A program made the position numbers and the translations under genes. From contig VWND01000069.1 of the NCBI GenBank assembly GCA_009599575.1, forward strand, positions 558,001 to 622,000: a stretch of 64,000 nt of DNA, in the 5' to 3' direction. The DNA comes from Blumeriella jaapii. Its lineage: Eukaryota; Ascomycota; Leotiomycetes; Helotiales; Drepanopezizaceae. Below are positions 1-10,469 of this stretch, in pieces. The notes beneath the pieces are model-generated. The model saw only the letters and a program-made list of their open reading frames with translations, searched no databases and was not told where the DNA came from. The stretch's first letter is position 1; every line of letters starts with the position of its first letter.

Positions 1-2074
1 GAGGAGAGGAGGTTTGTTGAGCGCGTCAAGAGTGCACTGCTGGGGAATGGGAGCAGGGAGCCCGGATGGAGTGGGGTGCCTCAGACCCTGACGAGGGGGT
101 TGGCGGATGGTTTCGGAGACTTGATGGTCGATGTTCTGGGAGTGGTAGCTACGGTTCCGTTCTTCGCACTGGGTGGAGTTTTGGCGTATCAAGAAGGTGA
201 GGAAGTGGAGGGGAGCAAGAGAAACGTTCTGGAGCAGTGTATCATGGGAGTACGTGATTTGTCCCACACCTTTCATACATCTGAGCTGACGATTGCAGGC
301 TGCCACACTATTCCCATTTGTCTTCTCCGTAATCGTGGGCAGGACTACAATCAAGCTTGCAAATTGGAGATTGGAGAAGGGCGCTTCGCTCGGCCTTCTT
401 GAACGTCTCGTGGGATCTCGGACGGTGGGCGGGACTATCGTCACGCAGTTCAGGCTACGGACGATCTCGATAGTCGGATTTGGGCTGACCCTGGTATGGC
501 TTCTGTCCCCACTCGGAAGTCAGTCGGTTCTCCGGATACTGTCGACGAAGACCAACAACTCTGCCGTCTCAGCAGACCCGCCGGTGCCAATATCATACCT
601 CAACTCTCGGCAAACAAGCCAAGCGAGCACGCTAGCCTTGAACTCGTGGTTTACCAGTTTCGCAGGCATGTTTACTTCTGCCATCCTTACCCCAGATGCT
701 GCTAAGAACAGCACAATGGACACTTGGGGAAACGTCAGAGTACCTTTCTTCTCAGGTCTCTCAAGCACTACTCCGGATACCAGCGGCTGGAAGCAAATAG
801 ATAGCAGCAACACGCTTGTCTACAGTTCTTTATTTGGCATTCCTGTGGTAGGACTTCCCCTCGGGAAGTCGACCTTCAGCATCGAATCTGCTTACATAGA
901 GCTTGCTTGCTCACTTATAACTTCCACCCTGGTTCGGAGCGCCGTCAACTTTGCCGACCCCGGCTTGATCTCTCCGACCGGGCCGTTCGTTTCTTCTCAG
1001 ACCATCTCCTCCTCGACAACATGGGCAATGGGCTACACCGGAGACGATATCACCTCCCTCCTCCCCAACGCCGCGGTTCAAAGCCTGGACACGCTTCCCC
1101 TAGACGCAACACTGAAAACCTACAGCTCCGGGCTCCTCCTCTATCAGGATTTCACAGGGGCCTCCAACGTCACGTCCATCTACTGCGTTCCTTCTCAGGT
1201 TTACGTCGAATCTGTGGTCACTTGCAACAGATCCGCCCTCGCTGCACCCATAGCTAGCTGCGCCGTGACGGCTCAGCGCCCTTCTCTCCTCTCGCACATG
1301 CCTACCGCCTTAACGTCTCTCTCGATGAACGCCACATGGCTAGCCATCACCTCGCTGCTGCCCTTCACCACGCCGAGCGGGACTAGCATCGACCTCATTT
1401 CGAACTACCTCGTCAACCCTTCCTCAAACATCTACCTCGAATCCACGCCCATGGTCTCCGCTCTACCCAACAGCACCGCCGAGAGCAGACTCCTTGACGA
1501 GGTCACCCTCCCGGAGTTCGGCCAGCGTCTCGCCCAGCTCCTGAACACCTTCCTGCAAGGCACCACTCTACACGCAGCCTCCTACCTCCGAGGCGACCTC
1601 CCACTGCCATCTTCTCCCGTAGTGGCCGGCACGCCAGCCCTCCTCTCGACCCAGCTCGCCTCCGCCCCCGACACACTCACCGTCCCAAGCAGCAGCACCC
1701 ACACTACGACCATGCTCCTCTTCGCCGTTTCCTACCCTTGGCTCGCGCTCTATTTCCTCGCCACGTCCGCCATGCTGCTCGCCGCCGTCGCGTCAGCGCT
1801 CATCCGCAGGAAATCCACCGCGCGCGATTTTCTCCCGTACGTCTCGTCGCTGTGCCGCGAGGCACAGCTGGTGAAGTTCCCGCTGGGTGGCGCGGACATG
1901 GATGGTCTTGAGCGCACACGAAGGTGCCAAGGCGTGCGGATCCAGCTGGGGGATTTGGGAGACGTCGAAGGCGGGGAGGAGGTTGGGACGGGCGTTGCGG
2001 TGTCGGTTGGGAGACTGGGGCTGGGTAGCGAAGGGAAGGTTGGGGACCTGGTGAAAGGAAAGCTGTACTTGTAG
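1..2074 (+). CDS. 3' part of a multi-pass membrane protein, fungal hypothetical family
   Basis: The reading frame is open from the first base, so the 5' end lies outside the window. An intron at 250-298 (GTACGT...GCAG, 49 bp) joins frame 1 to the long frame ending at 2074, phase 0. The visible protein has a hydrophobic segment (VVATVPFFALGGVLAY), a second one just after the intron (LFPFVFSVIVG), a third near FGLTLVWLLSPLGSQS, then about 400 residues rich in Ser/Thr with many N-x-S/T sites, and a final membrane helix near residues 520-545 of the visible part followed by a charged cytoplasmic tail. This layout (N-terminal helices, large probably glycosylated loop, last helix, short tail) is common in uncharacterised ascomycete surface proteins. 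No function can be assigned. It is certainly coding. Confidence 0.75.
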
Positions 2075-2442
2075 CGATCGTGCGGTGCATGTTCTACTAG
2101 AGCTTGTATCTCGTCCACATCAGGGCGTTCCGACGAGCGCGAAGTTGGGGTTTCGCGAACATACCTTCCTTCTTGGATGCCTGAAGCCCAGCTCGCTTGT
2201 CTTGTTGACACTGTGACATAGTCTGGCTCTGGATGAATCGCTGGGGTACTGATACGCTACACGCCAGCAAGTAAACACAACAACTTCCCAAGCCCATCCA
2301 TTCCCAAGTACTGTCCAATCCCAAAGTTCCCCATCTCCCTGCTCCCGAACCAAGTTTTCCAACCCAACGCCCGCCCATCCACACATGGGACCTCGATGAC
2401 CTCCTCGCTTGCAGCCCCCCCCCCCCCGCTTCTTTTTCCCGC

Positions 2443-3232
2443 CTATTTCGAGCCCTTCGCGTGCGCAATGATGCAGTTCCGCAGCGTCAGATTCAGACTC
2501 GTCTGCTGCATCTTGACCTGCCCCTTCTGCGCATCCACGATCCCAATGATACTCGTGCCGAGGATCTACGTAGACGCGATCAGCACGAGCATCCCAACCA
2601 TACGACCATGCCACTTGGGCTCCGCGCCCACGCGCAACGCCATGAGCGGAAGGGAGGTAGGAGGTAGGCAGAACTCACGTCGAGGATATCCCGCTGCTGC
2701 CGCAGCGCGTCGGCGACCTCCTGTCCCGTGGTGAACAGCGCCGCTTTGCCGGTGAGCAGATGGAGCGCTGCCTGGTGCATCCGCACGAACTGAGTTGCAG
2801 GCGGGGAGTCGTCAGTCGCCGTTCGTGTGGACACCGCGTCGGGGGGGGGGAGGGGGGAGGGAAAGGCGACGACGCACTTCTTTGTAGGCCTCGGCCACCG
2901 ATGCCGACTCCTTGCCTTCCAGCGGCGTGCTCTCGAGCCCGGACTGCAGGTTCGAGGCGATGCTGTTCATCTCGAGGATGTAGGCTATGATTTGCTGTTC
3001 CGGCGCACATCTCTCATGTCAGCTCGCTGCTGCTGCGTCTGGGGTCCGGGAGAGTGGGCTCGTTTTCATGCATGTGTGGATCTGTAGGAGTATACCATAC
3101 CGGGTATGGGCCCTGGCCGGAGGTGATAAGGGATCCGTTGTTGAGGTTGATGGTCATGGATTTGGTATGCAGGGCCTGTGACTTGGCCCGCAGGTACAGC
3201 AGGATGCTTCTCGTCTCCTTGGCCGTTGACAT
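2443..3232 (-). CDS. Unrecognised 160-aa protein, four exons
   Basis: Exons on the minus strand are 3232-3101, 2994-2878, 2789-2679 and 2565-2443, all joined in phase 0, with donors GTATGG, GTGCGT and GTGAGT. The protein starts MSTAKETRSILLYLRAK and is mostly helical, with segments such as IIAYILEMNSIASNLQ, RMHQAALHLLTGKA and ILGTSIIGIVDAQKGQ. No signal peptide and no clear transmembrane helix are visible. The third intron needs the acceptor CTACGTAG at 2572-2566; its TAG would otherwise be an in-frame stop after an alternative exon beginning PKWHGRMVGML. That alternative would give a shorter C terminus. I do not recognise the family. Coding nature rests on consistent phases and open exons, not on homology. 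Confidence 0.55.
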
Positions 3233-5175
3233 TCTTTTTTTTGGAGATTCGGGACCTACAGAGGATTGGCGATCCTGTTTTGTTTTGGCGCTGGAGATCT
3301 CGCTTGCACGTTGTTCGCCTGGCTTTCTTTTTCCTTCTGGTTCGCTACTCTCCGTTCTTGAGCGTGCTATCCAATATCAAGAGCCAATGGTGTAATAGGG
3401 TCACAGAGCTGTCGTATTCTAGTATTGTAGCAACAACACAGCTACGACGGCCAAGCTGCGGAAGGGAAACGCCCGTCTTTTTATCTATAGACTTTGACGG
3501 TGCTCGTACGATCCTGTTCACGGCATTGTGCCCAAGATCGTCGCCAGACCTATCCGTCCGTTTCACTCCCGCTGCGACAACTAATCAATATTTGATTGCG
3601 TGCCCAATAGGCTCTCGTTCCCGGAGACAAGACTTGTCGTCTTTGTGACTTTGTCCTCGAACAGTCGCTAGTGTGCACGCCAGCCAAGGGGCGGGGTCAT
3701 TCTTGGCTGTACGATCATAGCGACGGTCTGGCGATGATCTGGCGAATGGGAGACTCGGTGTGGAAGGCATAGATGGTCTTTTCCATGTGATGCTGAGGCT
3801 GCTCGTGATAGTGAAATGAGAGAAACAGTGAACATGTTACAGGATAGGTGAGGGATTATTGGAGGCTTGATATCTTCTCTTTCGCTGGGCAGAGCTTGTG
3901 ACGATATTTAGGAGAAGGCTCCGGTCTTGTTCCACGTGGAGAGTTGGGATAAGCTTTCCAATGAAATCAACATGTGGACTAGTTGCCTATGTACAGTACA
4001 GAGTACAGTAGTATGCAGGTATATGCATCCATCGACTTGCAGATTTGAGAAAGCTAACTGTCTCTATGGGTGGCGAGCTTGAAATGATCCGTTTGTGCAT
4101 CCCTCCCTACCAATCAAGTGAACATATGCCAGAACTACATCTTTTCACGCCTTCAAAACGCAATCAGATCAGGTGAACAGATCTGGTTTAGCTCCATCCT
4201 CTTGTTAATGAGATCTTGTAGTTTATATGACTTACAAGTTAAAACATTCACCATAGCTGCTTTGATGCGGCCGTAAATTAAGAGCATCTAAATAGTTTAA
4301 CAAATCCTGTGTGTGAAAGATCCAATGCTGTAGAGAATTTAACTTGTCAAATTCGAGTCAAACGATTAACACCGTAAAGTAGTTATTGCTTACCTAGTCA
4401 TCTTTTGGTACGCATTCATAGGAGAGACACGTCACAAAAAATTTGTATCATTAAATCATACGACATTTGAGTAATGGTATCACCGACTCATTCTATGGGA
4501 ATGTTTAGTAAGTGGTCACGTTTAGGTCAGGTGACTGTCCGATCAAGTGGTCGCGCACTAGCGCGCGCACACACCACCACCCCAAATTCCCGCACTCGCA
4601 TAGTTAGTATTTAAGACTAGTCTCTCTTGTATTATCAACCTGTGATACCAACACATTCAACGGGTGGTTACTGCACTGCTACTGTCACGTGAACCCTGTC
4701 ATTTGACGCAAATGATGCGTACATGTCATCAGTATACGCTAGTCTGAGACAACAGCTCTTTTACAGTAGTACTGTATGTACACCACCACCATCTAGATAG
4801 ATAGAGAGATAGAACAAGAATGAGCAATCGAATACCTCCCAGCTGAGTGTATACACTTGAAAACCTCCTACTGCAGTTCACTGTAGTGAATCAACATCAA
4901 GTACTGTTCTAATACATGCTCGTATGCACGACTTTCCTACCCCGACTAAGTATTGGTTGGTGACTTGCAACAGCATACTTGTGTACCAAAATCTTCAATC
5001 GTCCCGTTCAACTAACTTTTGGTGCTGGCCCGCTGAGAGCTGTTCTGAACAATGGCAGATGCGTAAGATCGGAGGATCAGAGGGTGTTGATATACACCGC
5101 GACGAGTAAATGCTCTCCTTTGTATTTTGCTCAAAAGGGTAGCATTCCGTGCTGTGTTTCAATATGGAGGGTCTG
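3233..5175. other. Gene-poor interval, no supported gene
   Basis: No open frame here shows protein-like composition or fits a spliced model. The right half is moderately AT-rich and contains many GTAC/AGTACT palindromes (for example around 3990-4010, 4765-4780 and 4850-4910). It probably includes the promoter of the four-exon gene at its left edge and decayed repeat DNA towards the right. Confidence 0.5.
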
Positions 5176-5430
5176 ACACGATAATGATAATGATGATATT
5201 GTTGTTTTACGTCTGGAAGGTAGAGCCACCCCAAGTCTCCCGTAGGGCGTTGGATGGCTAAGCTGGTGATTTTTACACACAGTATGTACAACCCTCGACT
5301 TGAATAAAAGATACGTGTGAAAAAAGTCTGCTAATTCAGCTGTTCCCTTACTGGCGGGATGGTTCTCCATGGTATTGGCAAAAGTATCGACACCCAACTG
5401 CTCCAGCGGTTACAAAGTATTTATAGTACG
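5176..5430 (-). repeat. Short retroposon-like repeat, family 2, copy 1
   Basis: This segment resembles 11300-11545. Both begin with an (ATGATAAT)-type microsatellite, then ACGTC, a GCCACC...CCTCCCG/GTAGGGC block, GCTAAGCTG-G-GATTTTTA, and further right a shared stretch containing GGCGGGATGGTTCTCCATGGT and TTACAAAGTAT. The layout matches a non-LTR-like insert whose simple-repeat 3' tail is at the left, so the element lies on the minus strand. No coding potential is seen. Confidence 0.55.
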
Positions 5431-5594
5431 TACAGTACGTACAGTGCTGTACTGTACGTATCGGACACGATGATTCTGCAGAAGTATAATGGGTAAGACG
5501 GAGGAGACCCATGGAATGGGCCCTATCGTACTCGGTATTCGGGATCGGACTCGGAGAACAGGGTTTTCCGGCAAAGCTGCGCCTACAGTACAAG

Positions 5595-6044
5595 TAGTAG
5601 TAGTAGTAGTAGTATTGATTAACGTCTAGCGGAGTGCAGCCGAAAGGCTGCCTTCCTAGGACCTCCCAAGGGGTACGGAGACGTGCTAAGCTAAGGAATT
5701 AAATACAAAATACGACCCCGAAAGCAATTCGTGTTGGTACAGCCACTGCTGCTGTCGACTACGCCTTTCGCCGCCTTTTGCGATGGTCCGTCAGTGAGAT
5801 GTATAAGCGTAAAGCTCAGAAAGAAGCTCAAGAAATATGCATACGGCACCGATCAAAGTATGATTTGTCGGTTGCGTGGATACGCACAGTGGTATGGCCA
5901 GTAGGCCGAGAAAAAAGGAAAAAAAAAGCAGTGTCCAAAAGTCCGAGTCCAGAAACCAAAAGATAAAAACAAGCTTGCGCCTACCAAGATAGAATAGCAC
6001 CCGTTACACAAATGTGTATGATAGTGTTCGCTCCGCTGCAGTGT
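5595..6044 (-). mobile_element. Non-LTR-type retroposon copy 1 with (CTA)n tail and 15-bp target duplication
   Basis: The insert is bounded by the direct repeat cgcctacagtacaag at 5580-5594 and 6045-6059. Its left end is a (TAG)n run, read as a (CTA)n 3' tail on the minus strand. Next comes a region with the inverted pair GCAGCC/GGCTGC (hairpin). A 15-bp duplication plus a simple-repeat tail is the hallmark of target-primed insertion by LINE/SINE machinery. The same sequence recurs, RIP-mutated, at 57405-57860. No intact reading frame is present, so this is probably a 5'-truncated or non-autonomous copy. Confidence 0.75.
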
Positions 6045-6127
6045 CGCCTACAGTACAAGACGAAGCACAACAAAATGTTATTTTTGATAAAGGAACACTC
6101 TCAAAACTTTGATTACTATACACAGTA

Positions 6128-6133
6128 GTAGTG

Positions 6134-6227
<94 letters not shown>

Positions 6228-6228
6228 C

Positions 6229-6265
<37 letters not shown>

Positions 6266-6382
6266 TTAATTTACGTCTAGCGGAGTGCAGGGTCTTGAGC
6301 TTTTTGCACTTGCAGCGCAATTCGGCGTCGGTGTAGTTGTACTTGACGTGATACCACTCGTAGCCTCCATGAGTGGTCTTGG
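6128..6382 (-). mobile_element. Retroposon copy 2 with about 45-unit (TAG)n tail, internally deleted
   Basis: This insert is flanked by the direct repeat ttactatacacagta at 6113-6127 and 6383-6397. It starts with a (TAG)n array of about 135 bp, then the family 3' end (ACGTCTAGCGGAGTGCAG). It then jumps directly to a segment (about 6290-6375) that in the longer copy lies several hundred bases further in (58125-58205). It is therefore an internally deleted relative of copy 1. Long poly-Ser and poly-Leu open frames across the array are artefacts of the trinucleotide repeat. Confidence 0.75.
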
Positions 6383-6859
6383 TTACTATACACAGTACTT
6401 GGGTGACGCAATGTTAGTTTGATATGCGTAGAACCTTGCTTTATTGGAAACGTGGCAATGCTGCTTTCTAACAGGTGATAGTGCCTTTGGAAATACGCCT
6501 CGTGAGAAAATAACACACGGATACAAAATTATATAATGTTAATCGCTCAAACAGGGTAAGCTAGACATAGCCCAATCCGGGTAATAACGCAACTTTCGGT
6601 GATCTTATACTCCGTAAAAGCCTTTCTTTTTGTTACGTGAAACACCACTTCTTTAGGTCAAGTCTGGTCTTCACACCCCCCTTTGACCGGGTACATTACT
6701 CACCGCTGTACCAGAGTTTTTAGTAATACACGTTTCAAAAGCGGCTAGACCCAACCATGCCAAATATAATCAGCCAAGAACAACATGTAACGCATCACAC
6801 CTAACACAGAGTAGCCGCACAACAGATTCAAGCCTTATCAAGGCCCACTGCTAGCTGAA

Positions 6860-6867
6860 TATAAATA
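6860..6867 (+). promoter_or_regulatory. TATA box of SSP1
   Basis: TATAAATA lies 93 bp upstream of the SSP1 start codon, inside the block conserved among the three units. SSP3 keeps the same box at the same distance, and SSP2 has a degraded version (ATGAATAA). Confidence 0.55.
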
Positions 6868-6959
6868 AGAGCAGACGTATGCCCGCTACTACATCTTAAC
6901 CTCAGCTTTTCAACTCCTGATTCAATCCGTAAACATTAATCTCTGAATCCATTTTCAAA

Positions 6960-7244
6960 ATGCAATTTCTTTTCGCGACCGTTACCTTTCTTATATTCGC
7001 CGGCTATGCCGCTTCACAAAACAGCTGTTCCACCCAAGGCTTAGATCGTGGTCAATCCCATTGCGTATTAGACAAAAACTCGATACCATATTGCACTGGC
7101 GATAATGGTATATGCAAGGAACTTTTACCTCGATTTCCAGGGACTCAAGAAGAAAAACCAGATGAGATTAGATGGAATGTAGCAGATTGTCAAAATAGAA
7201 GAATAGGCTTTAGATGCTTCCAGCAGGTGTCGTGCTGCAGTTAG
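6960..7244 (+). CDS. Small secreted cysteine-rich protein SSP1 (candidate effector-like)
   Basis: This is a 94-residue intronless protein. It starts MQFLFATVTFLIFAGYAASQ, a classic signal peptide with probable cleavage near AAS/Q, leaving about 75 residues. The mature part has eight cysteines spaced C-x11-C-x9-C-x6-C-x24-C-x8-C-x5-CC, enough for four disulfides, and shares the motifs YCTGD, LPRFPG and a C-terminal SCCS with SSP2 and SSP3. The pattern differs from hydrophobins, which have an internal CC after the first Cys. No known family was recognised. Secretion is inferred from the signal peptide. An effector or antimicrobial role is only a possibility suggested by size, cysteines and the repeat-rich location. 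Confidence 0.8.
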   Translation: MQFLFATVTFLIFAGYAASQNSCSTQGLDRGQSHCVLDKNSIPYCTGDNGICKELLPRFPGTQEEKPDEIRWNVADCQNRRIGFRCFQQVSCCS

Positions 7245-7569
7245 GTATGAATACATAATAAAAAAACCATATGGCCTGGTTGTTGGCTAAGTAATTCTAG
7301 TATTAAGCTGGAAAGAAAAAGGGCTGGCGACCAAGTTTGAAACGTTGTTATCGAAAGAGCCGGGCCGCACAAGCGAGTATGGGTGGTTATTTGGTAATGA
7401 ATTTTTTTTGTAAGACAATTGCGCGGGCACAAATATCAATTCGCGAATAATGCGGTATTGTACACCATCGTGCATTTAGACACTGGTTATTTTGAAGCTT
7501 GGTGGCTTAAGCACCCCCCCCCCCCTCCCCACTCGGCTCTAGCAACACCTACTCGTAGGTTTTGCATAT

Positions 7570-7830
7570 AGGCCCTATCGTACTCGGTATTCGGGATCGG
7601 ATTCGGAAGACAGGGTTTTCCGGCAAAGCTGGGCCTACAAGACGAAGCACAACAAAAATGTTATTTTTGATAAAGGAACACTCTCAAAACTGTGCTTACT
7701 ACACACGCACAGTACTTGGGTGAAAGTTTGATATTTGTGTATCAAACCTTGCTTTATTGGAAACTCTGCAATGCTGCTTTCTAACATGTGATAATGGCCT
7801 TGGAAATACGCCCTGTAATAAAGTTGTACA
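7570..7830. repeat. Duplicated segment S (copy 2), empty-site version
   Basis: This segment matches the non-inserted parts of 5518-6500 and has no retroposon at either target (7634-7642 and 7694-7713). It is useful as the pre-insertion reference. Nothing in it looks coding. Confidence 0.7.
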
Positions 7831-8650
7831 CAGTACCTATGTAAATACCACAGTAGTACTCCATCCAAAATTGATCTTGGCGCTAAAGGAATGCAAGTAT
7901 GTACTGTACAGGTCCCCACTTAGTTTCCCTCGCATTTTCATATTTTAGATACACGACAACGACGGAAACAGTTCGACCATCCAGCCTGTACGCAAAGGAA
8001 AAAACTCCTTCGCTTTTTCAATAATACCGAAGATTCGGAGGATATGATCCAAGGCCACCAAATAGCCCAAGATCAGCCAAGAGACATTTTTCAGGCAAGC
8101 CAAAGCATAGCACCCTGGCAGCTGGAACTGCGCCACCGGTAAGACTCACTACTCAGTATATACCGCATACAAGGCCCTTTCCCCTTAGCAACCTACCTTC
8201 TGTAATTGTTGATTCTAAGTGGTATCCTATTGTTACAGACCCGAAGTTCTAGCTCCTTTCGTGCTTTATGACCCCTAGCGACTTAGTTGATTGATCTTAG
8301 CCTTGGCCTGGTCAGATCATCAAAGTATCGATGCTGTCAAGCTCTTTTTGACGTTTGAATAAAAAATAATAAGATGTTAGATAGTACCGCTACGCGGGCT
8401 TAATTAAATAAGCAAACGTCGAACTGTGCGCTCTGGCTTCCTTGCTACAGGGATCCCACCGGCCAGTGCACCATAGCTTATGAGAATCATTACTTTAACC
8501 TTTACACGTACTCCACATCCGGGTGGGGGAAGTTTGAAACCAACACTATACCTAACCAGCGCTCTAATTTCGGCCCCTCTAAATAAAGATTAATTTCTTA
8601 TGATAGGCAGAGAACAGGATTTGAACATCAAAAAAAATAAGAAACGTGCT
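7831..8650. repeat. Non-coding interval with a dispersed repeat at 8175-8330
   Basis: The stretch 8175-8330 (CCCCTTAGCAACCT, ACCTTCTGTA-TTGTTGATTCTAA, TTACAGA, GATC-T-GCCTT) recurs at about 9822-9975 in the same orientation, moderately diverged. No gene is supported elsewhere in the interval. Confidence 0.5.
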
Positions 8651-8904
8651 TTACTTATGTCGGGGCATGGATTTTCAAAGGAAGTGAAATGGGCTGTACA
8701 TAACTCTAAGACTCGTCATCCCCCCCCTAGAATAAGGGTAGAACCCAGCCACAGTTAGAAGCGGTGTTCAGCCAATTGAATAGCGTAGATTGCTCCAGAA
8801 GCGAGCATGTCTCTCACTTTATTGTATGTGTCTGTGTACTGTGTACCTACACAGTACTGTACAACGGCTAAGTGTTGAACCCTCTGTCAAAAGCAAAGGG
8901 GTGT
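8651..8904. repeat. Tandemly duplicated segment A, first copy
   Basis: The segment runs from TTACTTATGTCGGGG to AGCAAAGGGGTGTGGA and is repeated from 8942 with about a 291-bp offset. It contains GGGCTGTACATAACTCTAAG, GCGGTGTTCAGCCAAT, CTTTATTGTATGTGTCTGTG and GTTGAACCCTCTGTCAAAAG. No coding potential is seen. Confidence 0.7.
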
Positions 8905-8941
8905 GGATTCTACGCTGTTTTATTGACTGAAGACCCCGAGG

Positions 8942-9446
8942 TTACCTATGTCGGAGCATGGATTTTAGCTTTGTTCAAAAGGAAAGGAAATGGGCTGTAC
9001 ATAACTCTAAGACTCGTAATTCCCCCCACACCCCCCTCGAATGAAAGTAAAACCCAGCTACGATAAAAAGAGTAAAAAGCGGTGTTCAGCCAATAGATAT
9101 CACGGGGGTGAACGTCGATGGACCAGAGAGCAGGAAGTGCATTCATTGATTGACTGAATCTTAGGGATCTATGAGGATACGAAGGGTCCGTTTGGTTATA
9201 TCCTTAGGACCCACCTAGGTCGTGCCTACTTCGAGGGTTCGGTAAGGCTTCGGCCGTTGGCCGAGAGCCGTTCGGTAAGGTCTCGGTCCATTGGCCGAGA
9301 ACCTTGAATCGTGCCCTCTGACAATAGAATAGTGTAGGTTGCTCCAGAGGCGAACATGTCTGTCACTTTATTATATGTGTCTGTGTACTGTGTACACAGT
9401 ACATCGGCTAAGTGTTGAACCCTCTGTCAAAAGCAAAGGGGTATGG
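8942..9446. repeat. Tandemly duplicated segment A, second copy, interrupted by an insertion
   Basis: This is the second copy of segment A, split by a 224-bp insertion at 9098-9321. The two halves (8942-9097 and 9322-9446) rejoin to match the first copy across GCCAAT/GAATAG. Confidence 0.7.
9098..9321. mobile_element. 224-bp insertion with 7-bp target duplication (MITE- or SINE-like)
   Basis: The direct repeat CAATAGA flanks the insert at 9091-9097 and 9322-9328, and the uninterrupted sister copy gives the empty site. The interior holds two imperfect GGCCGTTGGCCGAGA / GGTCCATTGGCCGAGA blocks. The ends (TATCACGGGGG and CCCTCTGA) are at best weakly inverted, so the class is uncertain. It is too short to encode its own transposase. 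Confidence 0.6.
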
Positions 9447-9999
9447 AAACCAATCTTGACCTAATGAAGTAGTATTTCACGCAACAGAAAAAAGACTTTT
9501 ACGGAGTATACGTGTACAAGATACGAAAAGTACGAAGTTTGAAACTGCTTTCGTATATACAAAATAGAAAAAATATATTTTTAGTTTTTTAAACATATTG
9601 GAATTCCATTTTCAACGTTAATAACAGCTTCAAAAGCTGATATGCTTTCGATTAATCCTTTAAACTCGTGCTCACCGACCTTTGCCTAAGCGTTTTTAAA
9701 GCTTTTCGTAAACTCTTTTGCCACCTCTCGTGTCACACCAACGACTAGGTATAGTTGCAAGCTCCCTGGTCTCCTGGTGGGTCTCCCATCAACTGTGAAG
9801 ACCATTCATGTATATAAGGATCTCTCCCCTTAGCAACCTCTACCTTCTGTAGTTGTTGATTCTAAATGAAGATCTTGGTTACAGAACCAAAGGCTCGTTT
9901 CTCATATTATATGAACTCGGCGACCCAAGTTGACTGATCTCTGCCTTTCGACTGGTTGGATCGTTACACAAAGCTCTGTTCGTACCCCTTAGTTCTTAC
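9447..9999. other. Non-coding interval including the second 8175-type repeat
   Basis: An AT-rich stretch (9530-9650) shows no gene. From about 9822 to 9975 it matches the repeat at 8175-8330. Nothing else is recognised. Confidence 0.45.
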
Positions 10000-10469
10000 T
10001 GCTTTGGTATTCCGTAAAAGCTTACCGATAGATGAGTTACTACCCGGTTAGGCTAAGGTCAGTCTATCCCTGTCAGTCAAGTAGGCCAAGTGATCTGGTA
10101 GAAGGGGTATATATTGCCTAGAAAGGCTTGAAAGCCTAGAAAACTTGATGTACTCGGTGCACCTAGTCCGTGCCATAGCCTGGCACTGACAGTCCAGGTC
10201 ACAACACTGTCTGACGGGGGGTCAATACTTGACTGATGTACTGTGCATACCGTGATAGGCCCAGCTAGACCAAGCCACACCAAACCTAATAAGCCGAGGA
10301 CAACGCGTAACGCATAACGCATCATACAAAATAGCCGCACAACTTCCATCCTTGTCGAGGCCTATTGTGAACATGAATAAAACCAGACGTATGTCCTAGT
10401 TGCACACTTCAACATCAGCATATTAACTCCTGATTCAATCGACAAACATCAGTCTCTGAATATTCCAAG

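Larger units (their letters stand above)
5518..6500. repeat. Duplicated host segment S (copy 1), interrupted by two retroposons
   Basis: With the inserts at 5595-6044 and 6128-6382 removed, the remaining sequence aligns with 7570-7830. Shared parts are CCCTATCGTACTCGGTATTC, GGTTTTCCGGCAAAGCT, GTTATTTTTGATAAAGGAAC, CAGTACTTGGGTGA and GCAATGCTGCTTTCTAACA. The second copy lacks both inserts and so preserves the pre-insertion state. Confidence 0.75.
6741..7565 (+). repeat. Duplicated SSP unit 1 (promoter, gene and 3' flank)
   Basis: The upstream segment (GGCTAGACC..., CGCATCA, GTAGCCGCACAAC, GAATATAAATAA, CAGACGTATG) and the downstream segment (AAGCTGGAAAG, GGGCTGGCGACCAAGTTTG, GGTGGCTTAAGCACCCCC) recur around SSP2 and SSP3. 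Whole blocks were therefore duplicated, not only coding sequence. This unit lies between the two copies of segment S. Confidence 0.7.

Noticed and set aside
6078..6336. Open frames coding poly-Leu and poly-Ser
   Set aside because: They only translate the (TAG)n microsatellite tail of a retroposon.
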